The notes below the pieces were generated by a model, which saw only the letters and a list, made by a program, of their open reading frames with translations, had not been told where the DNA came from and made no database searches. Shown in pieces: positions 37,843 through 48,171 of a DNA stretch of 64,000 nucleotides. Position 1 is the stretch's first letter. The number at the start of each line of letters is the position of its first letter. The DNA comes from Psychrobacter sp. Pi2-1 (lineage in GTDB: Bacteria > Pseudomonadota > Gammaproteobacteria > Pseudomonadales > Moraxellaceae): the NCBI RefSeq assembly GCF_904846645.1, contig NZ_CAJHBO010000008.1:1-64000 (forward strand), read 5' to 3'. The position numbers and the translations under genes are program-made.

Positions 37843-38343
37843 TTAGCCTTCCTCATCTTGTTTCATTTGGGCATATTGAGTCATCGCCGCTTCAATTTTG
37901 CTGCGTGATGGCTTGCGGCGTACTGAGGTGTAGCCAACGGTTTCGCCGCGGCGAACATTGGGCACGACCGTGGCATAGACCCAATAATGACTTCCGTCTT
38001 TGCATAAATTTTTGACATAGCCATGCCATTTTTGTCCAGACTCAGCCGTACTCCATAAGTCTTTATAGGCAGCTTTTGGCATATCAGGATGACGCAAAAT
38101 ATAGTGCTGTTGGCCAATCAATTCATCTACATGATAGCCACTGATTTCGATAAAGGCATCGTTGACGTGAGTGATGATACCGTCGAGATTGGTACGCGAG
38201 ACAATCAGCTTACCGTCTGGGTAGGGGCGCTCTATACCAGTATCATAGACAGTCCGTGACGTGCCATCATGATAAGTCATCGTGATTTGCTCAGCAGGCA
38301 TATCGGGTTTGTGTGCATCAGGGATTGGAGAACCCATGGTCAT
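37843..38343 (-). CDS. Single PAS domain protein (Aer-like PAS)
   Basis: 166 residues, essentially one PAS domain (about 32-145) with short tails. SRTNLDGIITHVNDAFIEISGY, LIGQQHYILRHPDMPKAAYKDLW and WHGYVKNLCKDGSHYWVYATVVP are typical for the Aer/aerotaxis FAD-binding PAS and for PAS domains of chemoreceptors. No output domain is attached, so it must act through a partner. Tightly coupled to the PhnD-like gene downstream (3 bases). Repeat copy C lies upstream. Confidence 0.88.
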   Translation of the reverse strand: MTMGSPIPDAHKPDMPAEQITMTYHDGTSRTVYDTGIERPYPDGKLIVSRTNLDGIITHVNDAFIEISGYHVDELIGQQHYILRHPDMPKAAYKDLWSTAESGQKWHGYVKNLCKDGSHYWVYATVVPNVRRGETVGYTSVRRKPSRSKIEAAMTQYAQMKQDEEG

Positions 38344-38361
38344 CTCCTTCGTTGATCGTTA

Positions 38362-38468
38362 TATCGTCAATCCTCTATAAATTGGATACGGTGTCAGCCT
38401 TGCTTAGCCTACTACTAGTGGTGCTTTCACCCAGTTTTCTTATATTCAAATTATATTGAACCGACTAT
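38362..38468. repeat. ~107-bp dispersed repeat, copy C
   Basis: Begins TATCGTCA and ends CGACTAT, same length as copy D (107). CTATAAATTGG, GCTTAGCCTACTA and ATATTGAACCGACTAT follow copy D; the middle resembles copy B more. Lies between the roadblock and PAS genes. Confidence 0.75.
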
Positions 38469-38514
38469 GTTTTTAGTGATTAAAAAGCTGATAAGTTCGA
38501 TAAGCAGTCGCCAA

Positions 38515-38877
38515 TCAAATGAGCTTTGCCAACGCTTCTGAGGCGCGCTTAATATCTAGGAATATCAAGCCAAGCTTGGCGTTGGGTTTTGCCATGATGG
38601 TAAGTACGGCTTCATCGCCTGATGAGGTCATGATGACGTAGCCTTTCTCGCCTTGAATCATAATGCGATCAATACTACCGCGCGCCAACTCGCGACCTGC
38701 ACGGTCACCTAATGATAATAATGCTGCTGACATAGCACCCACGCGATCTTCATCCACGCCGGTTGGTAGAGCTGAAGCAATCATAAGACCATCGTTAGAG
38801 ATTAGCGCAGATGCCTCAACATCTGCTGATGAACTGTTTAAGTCTTCCAGTATCTGCTGAAATGAATCTGTACGCAT
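38515..38877 (-). CDS. Roadblock/LC7 domain protein (MglB-like)
   Basis: 120 residues, entirely one roadblock/LC7 domain. VEASALISNDGLMIASALP, RVGAMSAALLSLGDRAG, and MIQGEKGYVIMTSSGDEAVLTIMA match MglB-type proteins that dimerise and regulate small Ras-like GTPases. No MglA-like GTPase is in the window. It is the first gene of the minus-strand cluster with PAS, PhnD-like, unknown and second roadblock-like genes. An AAAGCGAT lies before the start. Confidence 0.92.
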   Translation of the reverse strand: MRTDSFQQILEDLNSSSADVEASALISNDGLMIASALPTGVDEDRVGAMSAALLSLGDRAGRELARGSIDRIMIQGEKGYVIMTSSGDEAVLTIMAKPNAKLGLIFLDIKRASEALAKLI

Positions 38878-39058
38878 ATCGCTTTCTCTATACTGTTTGT
38901 TAATTTTTATTTATGAACTATAGTTAGCCAAAAATAACCCTGTTTAAAAAAGGGTATTGTAAATCCTTACTAATAATATTGATATAGTAAATCCCTATTT
39001 AAAGTGAGGTTATGAAGTTTTTTTTCTTCAATTTCATAAAATTTGCAGCCTTTCTACC

Positions 39059-39098
39059 AAAAGAAGCCCCAATCATTTAATGACTGGGGCTTCTTTTA
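39059..39098. terminator. Terminator after hutI, possibly bidirectional
   Basis: AGAAGCCCCAATCATT pairs with AATGACTGGGGCTTCT (one mismatch) with A-rich and T-rich flanks. It ends the minus-strand hut operon and separates it from the roadblock cluster. Confidence 0.85.
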
Positions 39099-39123
39099 AT
39101 GATGATAAATGAAGGTAGGTTGA

Positions 39124-40437
39124 TTATATTGTGTCGCGCCATTGTCCTTGAACCATAATGCCTTGGATAGGGTTTAGCCCCATCTGATAGGCCAAGTCAG
39201 CAGGACGAGCAATATCCCATAGCGCTAAATCAGCATCGTAGCCCACTTCTATTCTGCCTTTGTTAGGTAGCCCTAACGCTTGTGCTGCATAAACGGTTGA
39301 GCCTGCCAATACTTCTTCAGGCGTGAGGTAAAATAGCGTACAGCCCATATTCATCGTCAATAACAGCGACGTTAACGGTGAGGTGCCAGGATTACAATCG
39401 GTTGAAATAGCCATAGGAACTTGATGTTTACGTAATGCCTCAATCGGTGGCAACTTGGTGTCACGTAGCGTATAAAATGCCCCTGGCAATATCACGGCAA
39501 CGGTATTGCTAGCGGCCATTTTTTTGATATCTTCTTCTGACAAATGCTCTAGATGATCGCTCGATAGTCCTTTATATTCAGCAACTAAGGCACTACCACC
39601 TATATCAGACAGCTGCTCAGAGTGCAGTTTGACTGGTACATCTAATGAGCGCGCGACCTCAAAGACTCGTCTGATTTGATCGCTACTAAACGCAATGTTT
39701 TCACAGAAACCATCGACTGCATCGACCAAACCTTCTGAATGCAGAATTGGCAGCCACTCGCAAACTTGCTCAATATAATCGTCCGCACGATTTTTATACT
39801 CAGGTGGCAAGGCATGCGCTGCTAGATAAGTGGTACTGACATGAATGTCGTATTTTTCACCCAGTTGGCGAGCGACCGTGAGCATTTTGCGCTCCGTGTC
39901 TAAGTCCAAGCCATAGCCAGACTTGATTTCGATACTGGTAACGCCTTCTTTCATAAGTGCGATTAAGCGTTTTTCACTTTGTGCAAATAGCGATTCAATA
40001 CTGGCAGCGCGGGTAGCACTGACCGTCGCGACAATACCGCCGCCCTGTGCTGCAATGTCTTGATAGCTAGCGCCTTGCAATCGCGCTTCGAACTCATTGC
40101 TACGGTTGCCACCATAAACGATATGCGTATGACAGTCGATAAGCCCTGGAGTTATCCACTTACCATCTACATCTGTGATTTGGCTATCTTGATATTTAGG
40201 CAAATAAGCAGTGACTTGCCCCTGTGTACCAATCCAAGCGATGTTGCCGTTTTTAATACCGATAGCCGCGTTCTCTAGCTGACCATATGGGATGCTATTA
40301 GCTTGATTGTCGGCATAAATACCAAAACTATGCTGCTCTGAAAAAGTCGCAATATTGGCGTTGATGATGATGTGGTCAAATGATGTCATAGTAGACTCGT
40401 CGAGCGTCTGCTCGTTAAAATTTTCTGGTGCATTCAT
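39124..40437 (-). CDS. hutI: Imidazolonepropionase HutI
   Basis: 437 residues. Hydrolyses 4-imidazolone-5-propionate to formiminoglutamate (third step of histidine use). Amidohydrolase metal motif [12 protein letters not shown], then [24 protein letters not shown] and [10 protein letters not shown]. The start at 40437 has AGGAG six to seven bases upstream; it gives an N-terminal tail of ~16 residues beyond the usual start (MTSFDHIII). Last gene of hutUHGI. Confidence 0.96.
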   Translation of the reverse strand: MNAPENFNEQTLDESTMTSFDHIIINANIATFSEQHSFGIYADNQANSIPYGQLENAAIGIKNGNIAWIGTQGQVTAYLPKYQDSQITDVDGKWITPGLIDCHTHIVYGGNRSNEFEARLQGASYQDIAAQGGGIVATVSATRAASIESLFAQSEKRLIALMKEGVTSIEIKSGYGLDLDTERKMLTVARQLGEKYDIHVSTTYLAAHALPPEYKNRADDYIEQVCEWLPILHSEGLVDAVDGFCENIAFSSDQIRRVFEVARSLDVPVKLHSEQLSDIGGSALVAEYKGLSSDHLEHLSEEDIKKMAASNTVAVILPGAFYTLRDTKLPPIEALRKHQVPMAISTDCNPGTSPLTSLLLTMNMGCTLFYLTPEEVLAGSTVYAAQALGLPNKGRIEVGYDADLALWDIARPADLAYQMGLNPIQGIMVQGQWRDTI

Positions 40438-40484
40438 AATATGCTCCTAATTATTGTGGAGTCAGAGACCTTTGTTGGCAAGAT

Positions 40485-41543
40485 CTAAGCGCTAAGTAAG
40501 TGCTGCTCTACAATAGTCGCTAGTAAGCGAGCAGCAACTTTGCAGCTACGACTGTCAATATCAAAGGTAGGATTAATCTCAGCAATGTCTGCCATTTTTA
40601 CTTTGCCTGATGTCATGATGGTTTTTACCATGCGCTCAACAAAACCCAGCTCAATACCAAAGGCGGCAGGTGCGCTTACACCCGGCACGACACTAGATGG
40701 CAAGCAGTCCATATCGATGGTTAAATATATAATATCGACCTGATCTACAAAGCTTTTGACCCGCTCGGCAAGTATTTGCCAAGGCTGATAATGACAGTCT
40801 TCATCACTAATGACCTGTACGCCCAACTGCTCAGCGCGATCGAAAAGCGCCGCCGTATTAGAAAAGCGACTGACGCCAATACAGCAATAGTGAAAAGGCT
40901 GATCGTGTGCATCAAGGTGCTCAGCAATTTGACGAAAAGGTGTCCCAGAAGTCGCCACATCCGACTGACGAATATCCAAATGCGCGTCAAAATTAATAAT
41001 TCCGATTGTCGGTGCTGCGGATGTGCTGACAGTCGTATCATTTGTTTCTTTCAACGCCTGCCATAATCCCAGAAAACTACCATAAGCGATGGCATGACCA
41101 CCGCCAAGTCCGATGGGTAGACCACCTTGATTAACGATTGTACTCGCTGCATTGGCATATTTGAGTTGAGCTTGCTCAAGAGAGCTGTCGGCAAAGCCAT
41201 CATTATCATCACAATGAATGTCACCAGCATCACCCAATAAGGTTGATAACTGTCCATCAAAACGTTGTTGTAAATCAGCGATGACTGGCAGCGTAGCAAA
41301 GGCTCGACGAATCAATGGCGGGGCAGCTCTAGCACCTACGCGGCCTTGATTGCGTCTGACGCCTTGATCACAGGCAAAACCAATTAGCCCAATATTTTGA
41401 TCTTCGTAAGGCAGAGAAAGCTGGTACCAATAGCGGGCACGCGTAGTCTCAAATGGCTCTGCACGCCCTGTCCACTGGGTCATATCAGCAGGTGTATGGC
41501 TAATGCGTGTGGTAGTCGTTTCTGCTGTTCTCGCTATGGTCAT
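40485..41543 (-). CDS. hutG: Formimidoylglutamase HutG
   Basis: 352 residues, arginase/ureohydrolase fold. Hydrolyses N-formimidoyl-glutamate to glutamate and formamide, so the pathway here is the direct (HutG) type rather than HutF plus HutG2. Manganese ligands: GGGHAIAYG, NFDAHLDIR, TIDMDCLPSSVVPGVSAPA. Lies between hutH and hutI with short gaps (23 and 47 bases). Confidence 0.95.
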   Translation of the reverse strand: MTIARTAETTTTRISHTPADMTQWTGRAEPFETTRARYWYQLSLPYEDQNIGLIGFACDQGVRRNQGRVGARAAPPLIRRAFATLPVIADLQQRFDGQLSTLLGDAGDIHCDDNDGFADSSLEQAQLKYANAASTIVNQGGLPIGLGGGHAIAYGSFLGLWQALKETNDTTVSTSAAPTIGIINFDAHLDIRQSDVATSGTPFRQIAEHLDAHDQPFHYCCIGVSRFSNTAALFDRAEQLGVQVISDEDCHYQPWQILAERVKSFVDQVDIIYLTIDMDCLPSSVVPGVSAPAAFGIELGFVERMVKTIMTSGKVKMADIAEINPTFDIDSRSCKVAARLLATIVEQHLLSA

Positions 41544-41566
41544 CGCTGCTCTCCGCTTATTGATCT

Positions 41567-43129
41567 TTATTTAGACTCGTACCAATCGCTGCGTAGTGAC
41601 TGCCAATGTTCGGCAAGCGTACCGTCTAATACCAACTGTTTGGCCGCTTCGATATCAGGGGCGAGGTATCGATCTTTATCATAGAAAGTCACTTTCTCAC
41701 GTAATTTCTGATGCGCGACTGTCAACGGCTCTGAGGTATCTAGGCCACGATGGAAGTCGATACCTTGACCAGCGGCGAGCAGCTCAATACCGATAATAGT
41801 GGCGGTGTTTTGCACCATCTCGTATAGGCGGCGTGCGCAATAGGTGGCCATAGACACATGGTCTTCTTGGTTGGCAGAAGTCGGGATACTATCGACGCTA
41901 CCAGGATGGGCGATAGATTTGTTTTCTGAGGCCAGTGCTGCGGCGGTCACATGAGCAATCATAAAGCCTGAGTTGACTCCAGCATTATCAACCAAGAATG
42001 GCGGTAAGCCACCAGACAGAGTCGCATCGATCAGCAAGGCCACACGGCGCTCAGACATAGAACCAATCTCGGCGATTGCTAAGGCTAGAATATCCGCGGC
42101 AAAAGCCACTGGCTCAGCATGGAAGTTACCACCTGATATAGCAACTGGCCCATCTTCGTTATTAAAGATTAGTGGGTTGTCTGTTACCGCATTTGATTCG
42201 ATGAGTAGCGTTTTTCCTGCTTGGTTGATGATATCGAGACAGGCGCCCATGACCTGCGGCTGACAGCGTAGGCAGTAAGGGTCTTGCACTCTATCGTCTT
42301 GCTCGCCGTCATGTGAGGCACGGATAGCACTGCCTTTGATGAGTTGACGATGTGCTTTGGCGATTTCGATTTGACCATGATGGCCACGTACTTCGTGAAT
42401 ACGTGCATCAAATGGTGAGTCCGAGCCTTTTGCAGCATCAATCGACAGTGAGCCGACAATGGTCGCAGTCTCAAGCAAGTCACGCGCTAAGAAATAACCC
42501 CGTAACGCTAGAGCAGTTGAGACTTGCGTACCGTTGATAAGCGCAAGGCCTTCTTTGGCTGCAAGAGTAATAGGTTCAAGTCCATGCTGGGCTAGGGCGT
42601 CAGCCGCAGGTACTTTTTTACCTTCAACAAACACATCGCCTTCACCCATCATCGCCAGCGTCATATGTGATAATGGCGCTAAGTCACCAGATGCTCCAAC
42701 TGAACCTTTGGCTGGGATATTGGGTGTGATTTGGTTGTTGATTAAGCCAAGTAAACTATCTACCACCTCGCGGCGTACGCCGGAAACGCCTTGCGCCAGA
42801 CTGGCAACTTTCATCACCATAATTAGTCGTACCACGCCTGCAGGGAGAGCTTCACCCGTGCCCACTGAGTGAGAAACGATTAGGTTGCGCTGAAGTAGCT
42901 CAAGTTGGTCGTCACTGATACGCGTCTTTGCTAAGAGGCCAAAGCCAGTATTGATACCATAAGCGCTTTTGTCTCGTGCAATGATGGTACGTACATCTTC
43001 GTGCGAGGCATCTATCGCCTCATAAGCACTCTCAGGTAGTGTCAATATGACAGGCTGATCGTAGATATCACGTAGCATCTTAAAGCTAAGCTGGCGAGGA
43101 TGTAGGGTTAGTTGTTTGATATTGTTCAT
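41567..43129 (-). CDS. hutH: Histidine ammonia-lyase HutH
   Basis: 520 residues. Deaminates histidine to urocanate. The MIO cofactor arises from Ala146-Ser147-Gly148 in [14 protein letters not shown]. Family segments [34 protein letters not shown] and QEDHVSM are present. Full length. A 62-base gap from hutU. Confidence 0.97.
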   Translation of the reverse strand: MNNIKQLTLHPRQLSFKMLRDIYDQPVILTLPESAYEAIDASHEDVRTIIARDKSAYGINTGFGLLAKTRISDDQLELLQRNLIVSHSVGTGEALPAGVVRLIMVMKVASLAQGVSGVRREVVDSLLGLINNQITPNIPAKGSVGASGDLAPLSHMTLAMMGEGDVFVEGKKVPAADALAQHGLEPITLAAKEGLALINGTQVSTALALRGYFLARDLLETATIVGSLSIDAAKGSDSPFDARIHEVRGHHGQIEIAKAHRQLIKGSAIRASHDGEQDDRVQDPYCLRCQPQVMGACLDIINQAGKTLLIESNAVTDNPLIFNNEDGPVAISGGNFHAEPVAFAADILALAIAEIGSMSERRVALLIDATLSGGLPPFLVDNAGVNSGFMIAHVTAAALASENKSIAHPGSVDSIPTSANQEDHVSMATYCARRLYEMVQNTATIIGIELLAAGQGIDFHRGLDTSEPLTVAHQKLREKVTFYDKDRYLAPDIEAAKQLVLDGTLAEHWQSLRSDWYESK

Positions 43130-43191
43130 AGGGGTAATCCTAGTTGCATAGTTATCTGGCTATTTATTTTTATAAAGTAAAATGATTCGAA

Positions 43192-44910
43192 TTATTTGAT
43201 CATTGGCAGATTTAGACCATAGTCTTTCGCTGTTTTAATCGCCAACTCATAACCTGCATCTGCATGGCGCATCACACCTGAGCCGCAGTCATTGACCAGT
43301 ACTCGCGATAAGCGTTTGGCTGCAGCGTCCGTACCGTCTGCGACGATGACCATACCTGAGTGCTGCGAGTAGCCCATGCCAACGCCGCCGCCATGATGTA
43401 GTGATACCCACGTCGCGCCGCCTGCCACGTTCAGCATACCGTTCAATAGCGCCCAATCAGATACCGCATCCGAACCATCTTTCATGCTCTCTGTTTCGCG
43501 GTTTGGACTAGCGACAGAACCCGTGTCTAAGTGATCACGACCAATGACGATTGGGCCCTTTAGCTCGCCGTTTTTGACCATTTCATTAAATGCTAAGCCT
43601 GCTTTGTCACGCTCACCAAGCCCTAACCAGCAGATACGAGCAGGCAAGCCTTGGAATTGAATACGCTCTTTTGCCATATCTAACCAGCGATGAATATGTT
43701 TATTTTCAGGGAATAGCTCTTTGATTTTTTGATCAGTCTTATAGATATCTTCTGGATCACCCGATAGCGCTACCCAGCGGAAAGGACCTTTACCTTGGCA
43801 AAATAGCGGACGAATATATGCAGGGACAAAACCTGGGAAGTTGAAGGCATCTTTGACCCCTTCATCAAAAGCGACCTGACGGATGTTGTTACCGTAATCA
43901 GTCGCTGGAATGTCCATCGCTTGCAAGTCTAAAATCGCTTGTACGTGTACGGCACAAGACTGAGCAGCGGCTTTGGTCAGTGCTGCATGTTGCTCTGGAT
44001 CTTCCTGAGCAGCTTTCCATTCTTCGACCGTCCAACCGCTTGGTAGATAGCCATTGATCAAGTCATGCGCTGAGGTCTGGTCGGTGACCAAATCGGGTTT
44101 CATGCCACCAGCGTTAGCACGCTTGACCATCTCAGGTAAGATATCTGCGGCATTACCAAGTAGGGCGATAGAGACAGCTTCGCCAGCGTCCGTATGTTGT
44201 TTGATTAGCTCATAAGCGTGGTCAAGATCGTCTGCTTGCTTGTCGATATAACCAGTACGCAAACGGAAATCGATGCTAGATTGCTGACACTCGATGTTTA
44301 GTGAAGTCGCACCTGCAAAGGTAGCAGCTAGTGGCTGCGCGCCGCCCATACCGCCCAGACCGGCGGTCAAAATCCAACGACCCGCCCAGCTACCATCATA
44401 ATGCTGACGACCTGCTTCCACAAAAGTCTCATACGTACCTTGGACGATGCCTTGCGTACCGATATAAATCCAGCTACCAGCAGTCATTTGACCGTACATA
44501 AATAGGTCTTTGCGATCTAACTCGTTGAAGTGCTCCCACGTCGCCCAGCGCGGTACAAGGTTGGAGTTGGCAATCAAAACACGCGGGGCATTTTCATGTG
44601 TTTGAAACACGCCTACTGGTTTGCCAGATTGCACTAGTAATGTCTCGTCATCTTCTAACTCTTTTAGCGACTCTAAGATTTGGTCATAGCTTTCCCAGTT
44701 ACGGGCTGCGCGTCCGATACCACCGTACACGACTAGGCTTTTTGGGTTTTCTGCCACATCAGGATGCAGGTTGTTTTGCAACATGCGATAAGGGGCTTCG
44801 GTCAGCCAACTTTTGCAATGTAGCGTGCTACCGGTAGGCGCAGCAATATTACGGCTCTCATCGCGGCGAGTCAGCTTAGTTTCTTTGTTGGTTCCGTTGT
44901 CAGTAGTCAT
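43192..44910 (-). CDS. hutU: Urocanate hydratase HutU
   Basis: 572 residues. Converts urocanate to imidazolonepropionate with tightly bound [62 protein letters not shown] (NAD-binding) and [13 protein letters not shown] are family marks. I chose ATG at 44910 because AAGGA lies seven bases upstream; ATG at 44916 is too close to it. First gene of the operon, behind the promoter with the HutC-type operator. Confidence 0.97.
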   Translation of the reverse strand: MTTDNGTNKETKLTRRDESRNIAAPTGSTLHCKSWLTEAPYRMLQNNLHPDVAENPKSLVVYGGIGRAARNWESYDQILESLKELEDDETLLVQSGKPVGVFQTHENAPRVLIANSNLVPRWATWEHFNELDRKDLFMYGQMTAGSWIYIGTQGIVQGTYETFVEAGRQHYDGSWAGRWILTAGLGGMGGAQPLAATFAGATSLNIECQQSSIDFRLRTGYIDKQADDLDHAYELIKQHTDAGEAVSIALLGNAADILPEMVKRANAGGMKPDLVTDQTSAHDLINGYLPSGWTVEEWKAAQEDPEQHAALTKAAAQSCAVHVQAILDLQAMDIPATDYGNNIRQVAFDEGVKDAFNFPGFVPAYIRPLFCQGKGPFRWVALSGDPEDIYKTDQKIKELFPENKHIHRWLDMAKERIQFQGLPARICWLGLGERDKAGLAFNEMVKNGELKGPIVIGRDHLDTGSVASPNRETESMKDGSDAVSDWALLNGMLNVAGGATWVSLHHGGGVGMGYSQHSGMVIVADGTDAAAKRLSRVLVNDCGSGVMRHADAGYELAIKTAKDYGLNLPMIK

Positions 44911-45075
44911 GATCATATCCTTGTGATAGCGAATAGGGCGATAAAGTCATTAAAGTAAGTGTCTTACAGTCAGTCTAGATATTCATTTACTAAGTATTTA
45001 TCTACTATTAAGTATTCATCTAAATTCATAAAAATATCGAATCGATAAAACAAATTTTCTAGCACCGCTGTAAAG

Positions 45076-45087
45076 TTGTATATACAA
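45076..45087. promoter_or_regulatory. Probable HutC operator
   Basis: A perfect 12-bp palindrome TTGTATATACAA. Known HutC sites contain TGTA-N2-TACA, exactly matched here. It overlaps the proposed hutU -10 box and lies in the hutU/hutC divergent region, so HutC binding would block hutU transcription until urocanate is present. Confidence 0.75.
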
Positions 45088-45114
45088 ATTATCAAAGATA
45101 CTTTTTTCATGCAA
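45086..45114 (-). promoter_or_regulatory. Putative sigma-70 promoter of hutUHGI
   Basis: On the minus strand TTGCAT (plus 45109-45114) and TAATTT (plus 45086-45091) are 17 bases apart. The -10 box touches the palindromic operator. Both boxes are imperfect. The hutU start is about 175 bases downstream, leaving a long leader. Confidence 0.5.
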
Positions 45115-45295
45115 GGTTTTTTTTCGTGAGCTGATTATTTTTGTGATTAACTCAGCCGGTTTAGATAACATCGAGTGAGTTGAAAAGCGCCCTAGTTAAT
45201 ACTGAACGCTCAGACATTTTGACTAAGGCTTGCACGGTGGTCTCGTGATATTATGTGGTCATTCCTATTAGCAAAACTGACGGTCAAAGGCGGAT

Positions 45296-46069
45296 ATGAC
45301 AAAGACGATTCCGGCGTATCAACGCATAAAAAACGCCATACTAGACAATATTCATTCTGGTAAGTGGCAAGCGGGCAACGCGATTTCGACAGAAATGGCA
45401 TTGGCTGAAGAGTTTGGTGTGTCAAGGATGACAGTCAACCGTGCGCTAAAAGAGCTGAGCGAGGAGCGGGTGTTAGAGCGTCGACAAGGGTCGGGCACGT
45501 TTGTCGCGCAGCAGCAGTTCAATCATACCTTTGTTGAGGTACGCAACATCGCTGAGGATTTAAAGTCTGCCAATCGTGATTATGAAGCACAGGTCGTGAG
45601 TAAGCGTGCTATTACGGCTGATATGCTCGATAATGAGCTGCGTCGTAAGTTTGGTATTGATGAAGGGGCTACAATTGATGAAGGGGCTACGTCTGTAAAC
45701 GCGATTGCTCAGACAGATGCTAGTGATGAAGCTGTCTTGTATGAAGTAAAAATCATTCACTTTGCCGATGGTCAGCCCATACAGTTTGAAGAACGCTGGG
45801 TCGATGCCAAAAAAGTACCGAAGTTTATCGATCAGGATTTTAGTGTAGTCAATACCAGTGATTACTTGATTGCCAAAAGTCCTCTAGAGAGTGGAAGCTA
45901 TACCATCCGAGCATTGGCAGCCCCTGATGAGATTGCTGAGTTTTTGCAAATTGCGCCGCAGTCACCAACGCTTGTGTTGCGTCGGCAGACCTATTCGGCT
46001 GGCCAAGTCGTTACCTTTGTAAAGATGTGGCATGCGGGTGATCGCTATCAGTTCTCAGGCGAGTTATAG
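45296..46069 (+). CDS. hutC: Histidine utilisation repressor HutC (GntR family)
   Basis: 257 residues. N-terminal GntR winged helix (IPAYQRIKNAILDNIHSGKW, LAEEFGVSRMTVNRALKEL, QGSGTFVA) and C-terminal UTRA domain that binds urocanate (LYEVKIIHFADGQPIQFEERWV, PTLVLRRQTYS). An 18-bp tandem duplication at 45656-45691 gives IDEGAT twice in the domain linker (about residues 121-132), making the protein a little longer than usual. Divergent from hutU; the stop is four bases before repeat copy D. Confidence 0.95.
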   Translation: MTKTIPAYQRIKNAILDNIHSGKWQAGNAISTEMALAEEFGVSRMTVNRALKELSEERVLERRQGSGTFVAQQQFNHTFVEVRNIAEDLKSANRDYEAQVVSKRAITADMLDNELRRKFGIDEGATIDEGATSVNAIAQTDASDEAVLYEVKIIHFADGQPIQFEERWVDAKKVPKFIDQDFSVVNTSDYLIAKSPLESGSYTIRALAAPDEIAEFLQIAPQSPTLVLRRQTYSAGQVVTFVKMWHAGDRYQFSGEL

Positions 46070-46073
46070 CAGA

Positions 46074-46180
46074 TATAGTCAAGCCTATATAAATCCGCTA
46101 CATCTTCATCCTCGCTAAGCATACTAATGTATAACTTGCACTCGGTTTCTTTGTATCGAGATGATATTGAACTGACTATA
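46074..46180. repeat. ~107-bp dispersed repeat, copy D (type copy)
   Basis: Exactly 107 bases bounded by perfect 8-bp inverted ends TATAGTCA (46074-46081) and TGACTATA (46173-46180). The outer TA on each side could be a duplicated TA target. Contains no ORF. Closely matches copy A in reverse orientation. Confidence 0.9.
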
Positions 46181-46517
46181 GCTTACGTATGCTCACTGAT
46201 TGTGTACGTTTTTTCTGTCTAAAGTGAGATACTATATCCATAAACTGTTATTTAATAAGATAGCAATTGGCGTTAATTAAACTCGCCAGAATATTTGAAC
46301 AATCGTTAAAAATTAAAATATAATATAGAAACAGTATTGAAAAATAGCCCAAATAGCCTCAAATCGGGCAACCAAAGCCGAATATCATAGAGGAGCTTAT
46401 ATTGTTCTTCTGTGTCGGCTTGTCCTATTTATTAGCACCGTATATTTTATTAGTGCTGTGTGTCTTATTAGCATTATGTGTTTTTACTTTATTCATTCAC
46501 TCTTATAAGGACGTCTT

Positions 46518-47354
46518 ATGAAACGTCGTACTCTTTTAGCCCTTGCCGCCAGCACTATGTTCCTTGCCGCTTGTGGTCAATCTACTACCAACGAAGCCGA
46601 TACCAGTGCAACTGACAGCGCTGCAACAGGCGGTTCTGATTTGCTACAACGTATCAACAACGGCGGCACCATCAACGTCGGTACAGAGGGTACTTATCCT
46701 CCGTTCACGTATCATGATGAGAGCGGCAAACTAACGGGTTATGATGTTGAAGTAACGCGTGCAGTCGCGGATAAACTAGGCGTAGACGTTGAGTTTAAAG
46801 AAACTCAATGGGATGCGATGTTGGCTGGTTTGGATTCAAAACGTTTTGATATGGTGGCTAACCAAGTTAGTTTGACCACGCCTGAGCGTAAAGCAAAGTA
46901 TGACAAAGCAATGGCTTATAGCTGGTCAGGTGCGGTTGTATTGGCACCTACTGATGACAACCGTTATAGCTCGTGGGAAGGTTTAAAAGGCCTACGTACG
47001 GCGCAATCACTTAGCAGTAACTATGGTGAGCTTGCAGAGCGTTATGGTGCAGAGATCGTTCCTGTCGATGGTATGGCGCAAGCGATTCAATTAGTGAAGC
47101 AGGATCGCGCTGACTTTACGATGAATGACAATCTAGCGGTATTGGATTATCTAAAAAAGTTCCCAGATTCTGATCTTGAGATTAAACTGACTGCACCTGC
47201 TAGTGAGTTACGTGGTTCAGGCCTAGTGCTTATCAAAGGTGATGATGAAGTCGTAGCGAAACTGGATGAAGCGATGGCTGAATTGGCGGCTGAAGGCACG
47301 CTAACTAAGCTTAGCGAACAGTTCTTTGGTGCTGATATAAGTCAACAAAAATAA
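46518..47354 (+). CDS. Amino acid (probably cystine) ABC transporter substrate-binding lipoprotein
   Basis: 278 residues. Signal peptide with lipobox LAAC (Cys19), then an Ala/Thr/Ser-rich linker and a bacterial extracellular solute-binding family 3 domain. [22 protein letters not shown] binds the amino acid; [21 protein letters not shown] is typical of the cystine-binding TcyA/FliY subgroup. Operon with permease and ATPase; stop and next start overlap (TAATG). Substrate is inferred from similarity; histidine transport is possible given the hut neighbours. Confidence 0.9.
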   Translation: MKRRTLLALAASTMFLAACGQSTTNEADTSATDSAATGGSDLLQRINNGGTINVGTEGTYPPFTYHDESGKLTGYDVEVTRAVADKLGVDVEFKETQWDAMLAGLDSKRFDMVANQVSLTTPERKAKYDKAMAYSWSGAVVLAPTDDNRYSSWEGLKGLRTAQSLSSNYGELAERYGAEIVPVDGMAQAIQLVKQDRADFTMNDNLAVLDYLKKFPDSDLEIKLTAPASELRGSGLVLIKGDDEVVAKLDEAMAELAAEGTLTKLSEQFFGADISQQK

Positions 47355-48112
47355 TGTCAGTTTCTATCATGTCAGCTTCTGTAATGTCTACATCATGGTT
47401 CGCGGACTTATTGGCAGTATTGCCATTTATGAGTCCTGATCGAGCGCAGATTGTCATCTCGTCGTTTTGGCCAATGCTCAAAGGCGGTATCTATTATTCG
47501 ATACCGCTGGCATTGATCTCATTTGCGATTGGTATGGCCATTGCACTGACAGTGGCATTGATTCGTATCATTCCGCGTGCCACTTGGTTCCATGAAATCA
47601 TTTATCGGCTCGCTCGTGTCTATGTGTCCGCCATTCGCGGTACACCGATGCTGGTTCAGCTGTTTATTATTTTCTATGGTCTGCCAAGTGTCGGGGTGAA
47701 GCTTGATCCCTTTCCCTCAGCGATTATCGCATTCTCATTGAACATCGGTGCTTATGCATCGGAGACAGTGCGTGCTTCGATTTTGTCAATACCAAAAGGG
47801 CAGTGGGAAGCAGGCTCGACGGTTGGTTTGACGTATCTACAGACTTTTCGTCATGTGATTTTACCGCAGGCGCTTAGAGTATCGGTGCCGCCGTTGTCCA
47901 ATACCTTTATCAGTCTGGTAAAAGATACCTCACTTGCTTCATTGGTATTGGTCACTGAGCTATTCAAACAAGCGCAGATTATCACAGCTCGTAACTATGA
48001 GTTTATGCTGGTCTATACAGAGGCGGCAATTATCTACTGGGGTATCTGTCTGTTCTTGACCTTTATCCAAGGCAAGCTTGAAACTCGACTAGACCGTTAT
48101 GTAGCAAAATAA
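47354..48112 (+). CDS. Amino acid ABC transporter permease
   Basis: 252 residues with about five membrane helices. The HisM/GlnP-type permease signature is visible: [18 protein letters not shown] appears as IRGTPMLVQ, and the EAA loop as [20 protein letters not shown]. Closest in look to TcyB/YecS cystine permeases. Overlaps the preceding stop by one base; the ATPase gene follows 59 bases later. Several early Met codons make the exact start uncertain. Confidence 0.93.
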   Translation: MSVSIMSASVMSTSWFADLLAVLPFMSPDRAQIVISSFWPMLKGGIYYSIPLALISFAIGMAIALTVALIRIIPRATWFHEIIYRLARVYVSAIRGTPMLVQLFIIFYGLPSVGVKLDPFPSAIIAFSLNIGAYASETVRASILSIPKGQWEAGSTVGLTYLQTFRHVILPQALRVSVPPLSNTFISLVKDTSLASLVLVTELFKQAQIITARNYEFMLVYTEAAIIYWGICLFLTFIQGKLETRLDRYVAK

Positions 48113-48171
48113 GCTACGTAGTAAAATAAATTATGGCTCAATAGACATGCCCTAGCACAACAGGAATTTTT

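Noticed and set aside
37090-38877. Phosphonate transport operon
   Set aside because: The PhnD-like protein lacks a signal peptide and there are no PhnC/PhnE genes.
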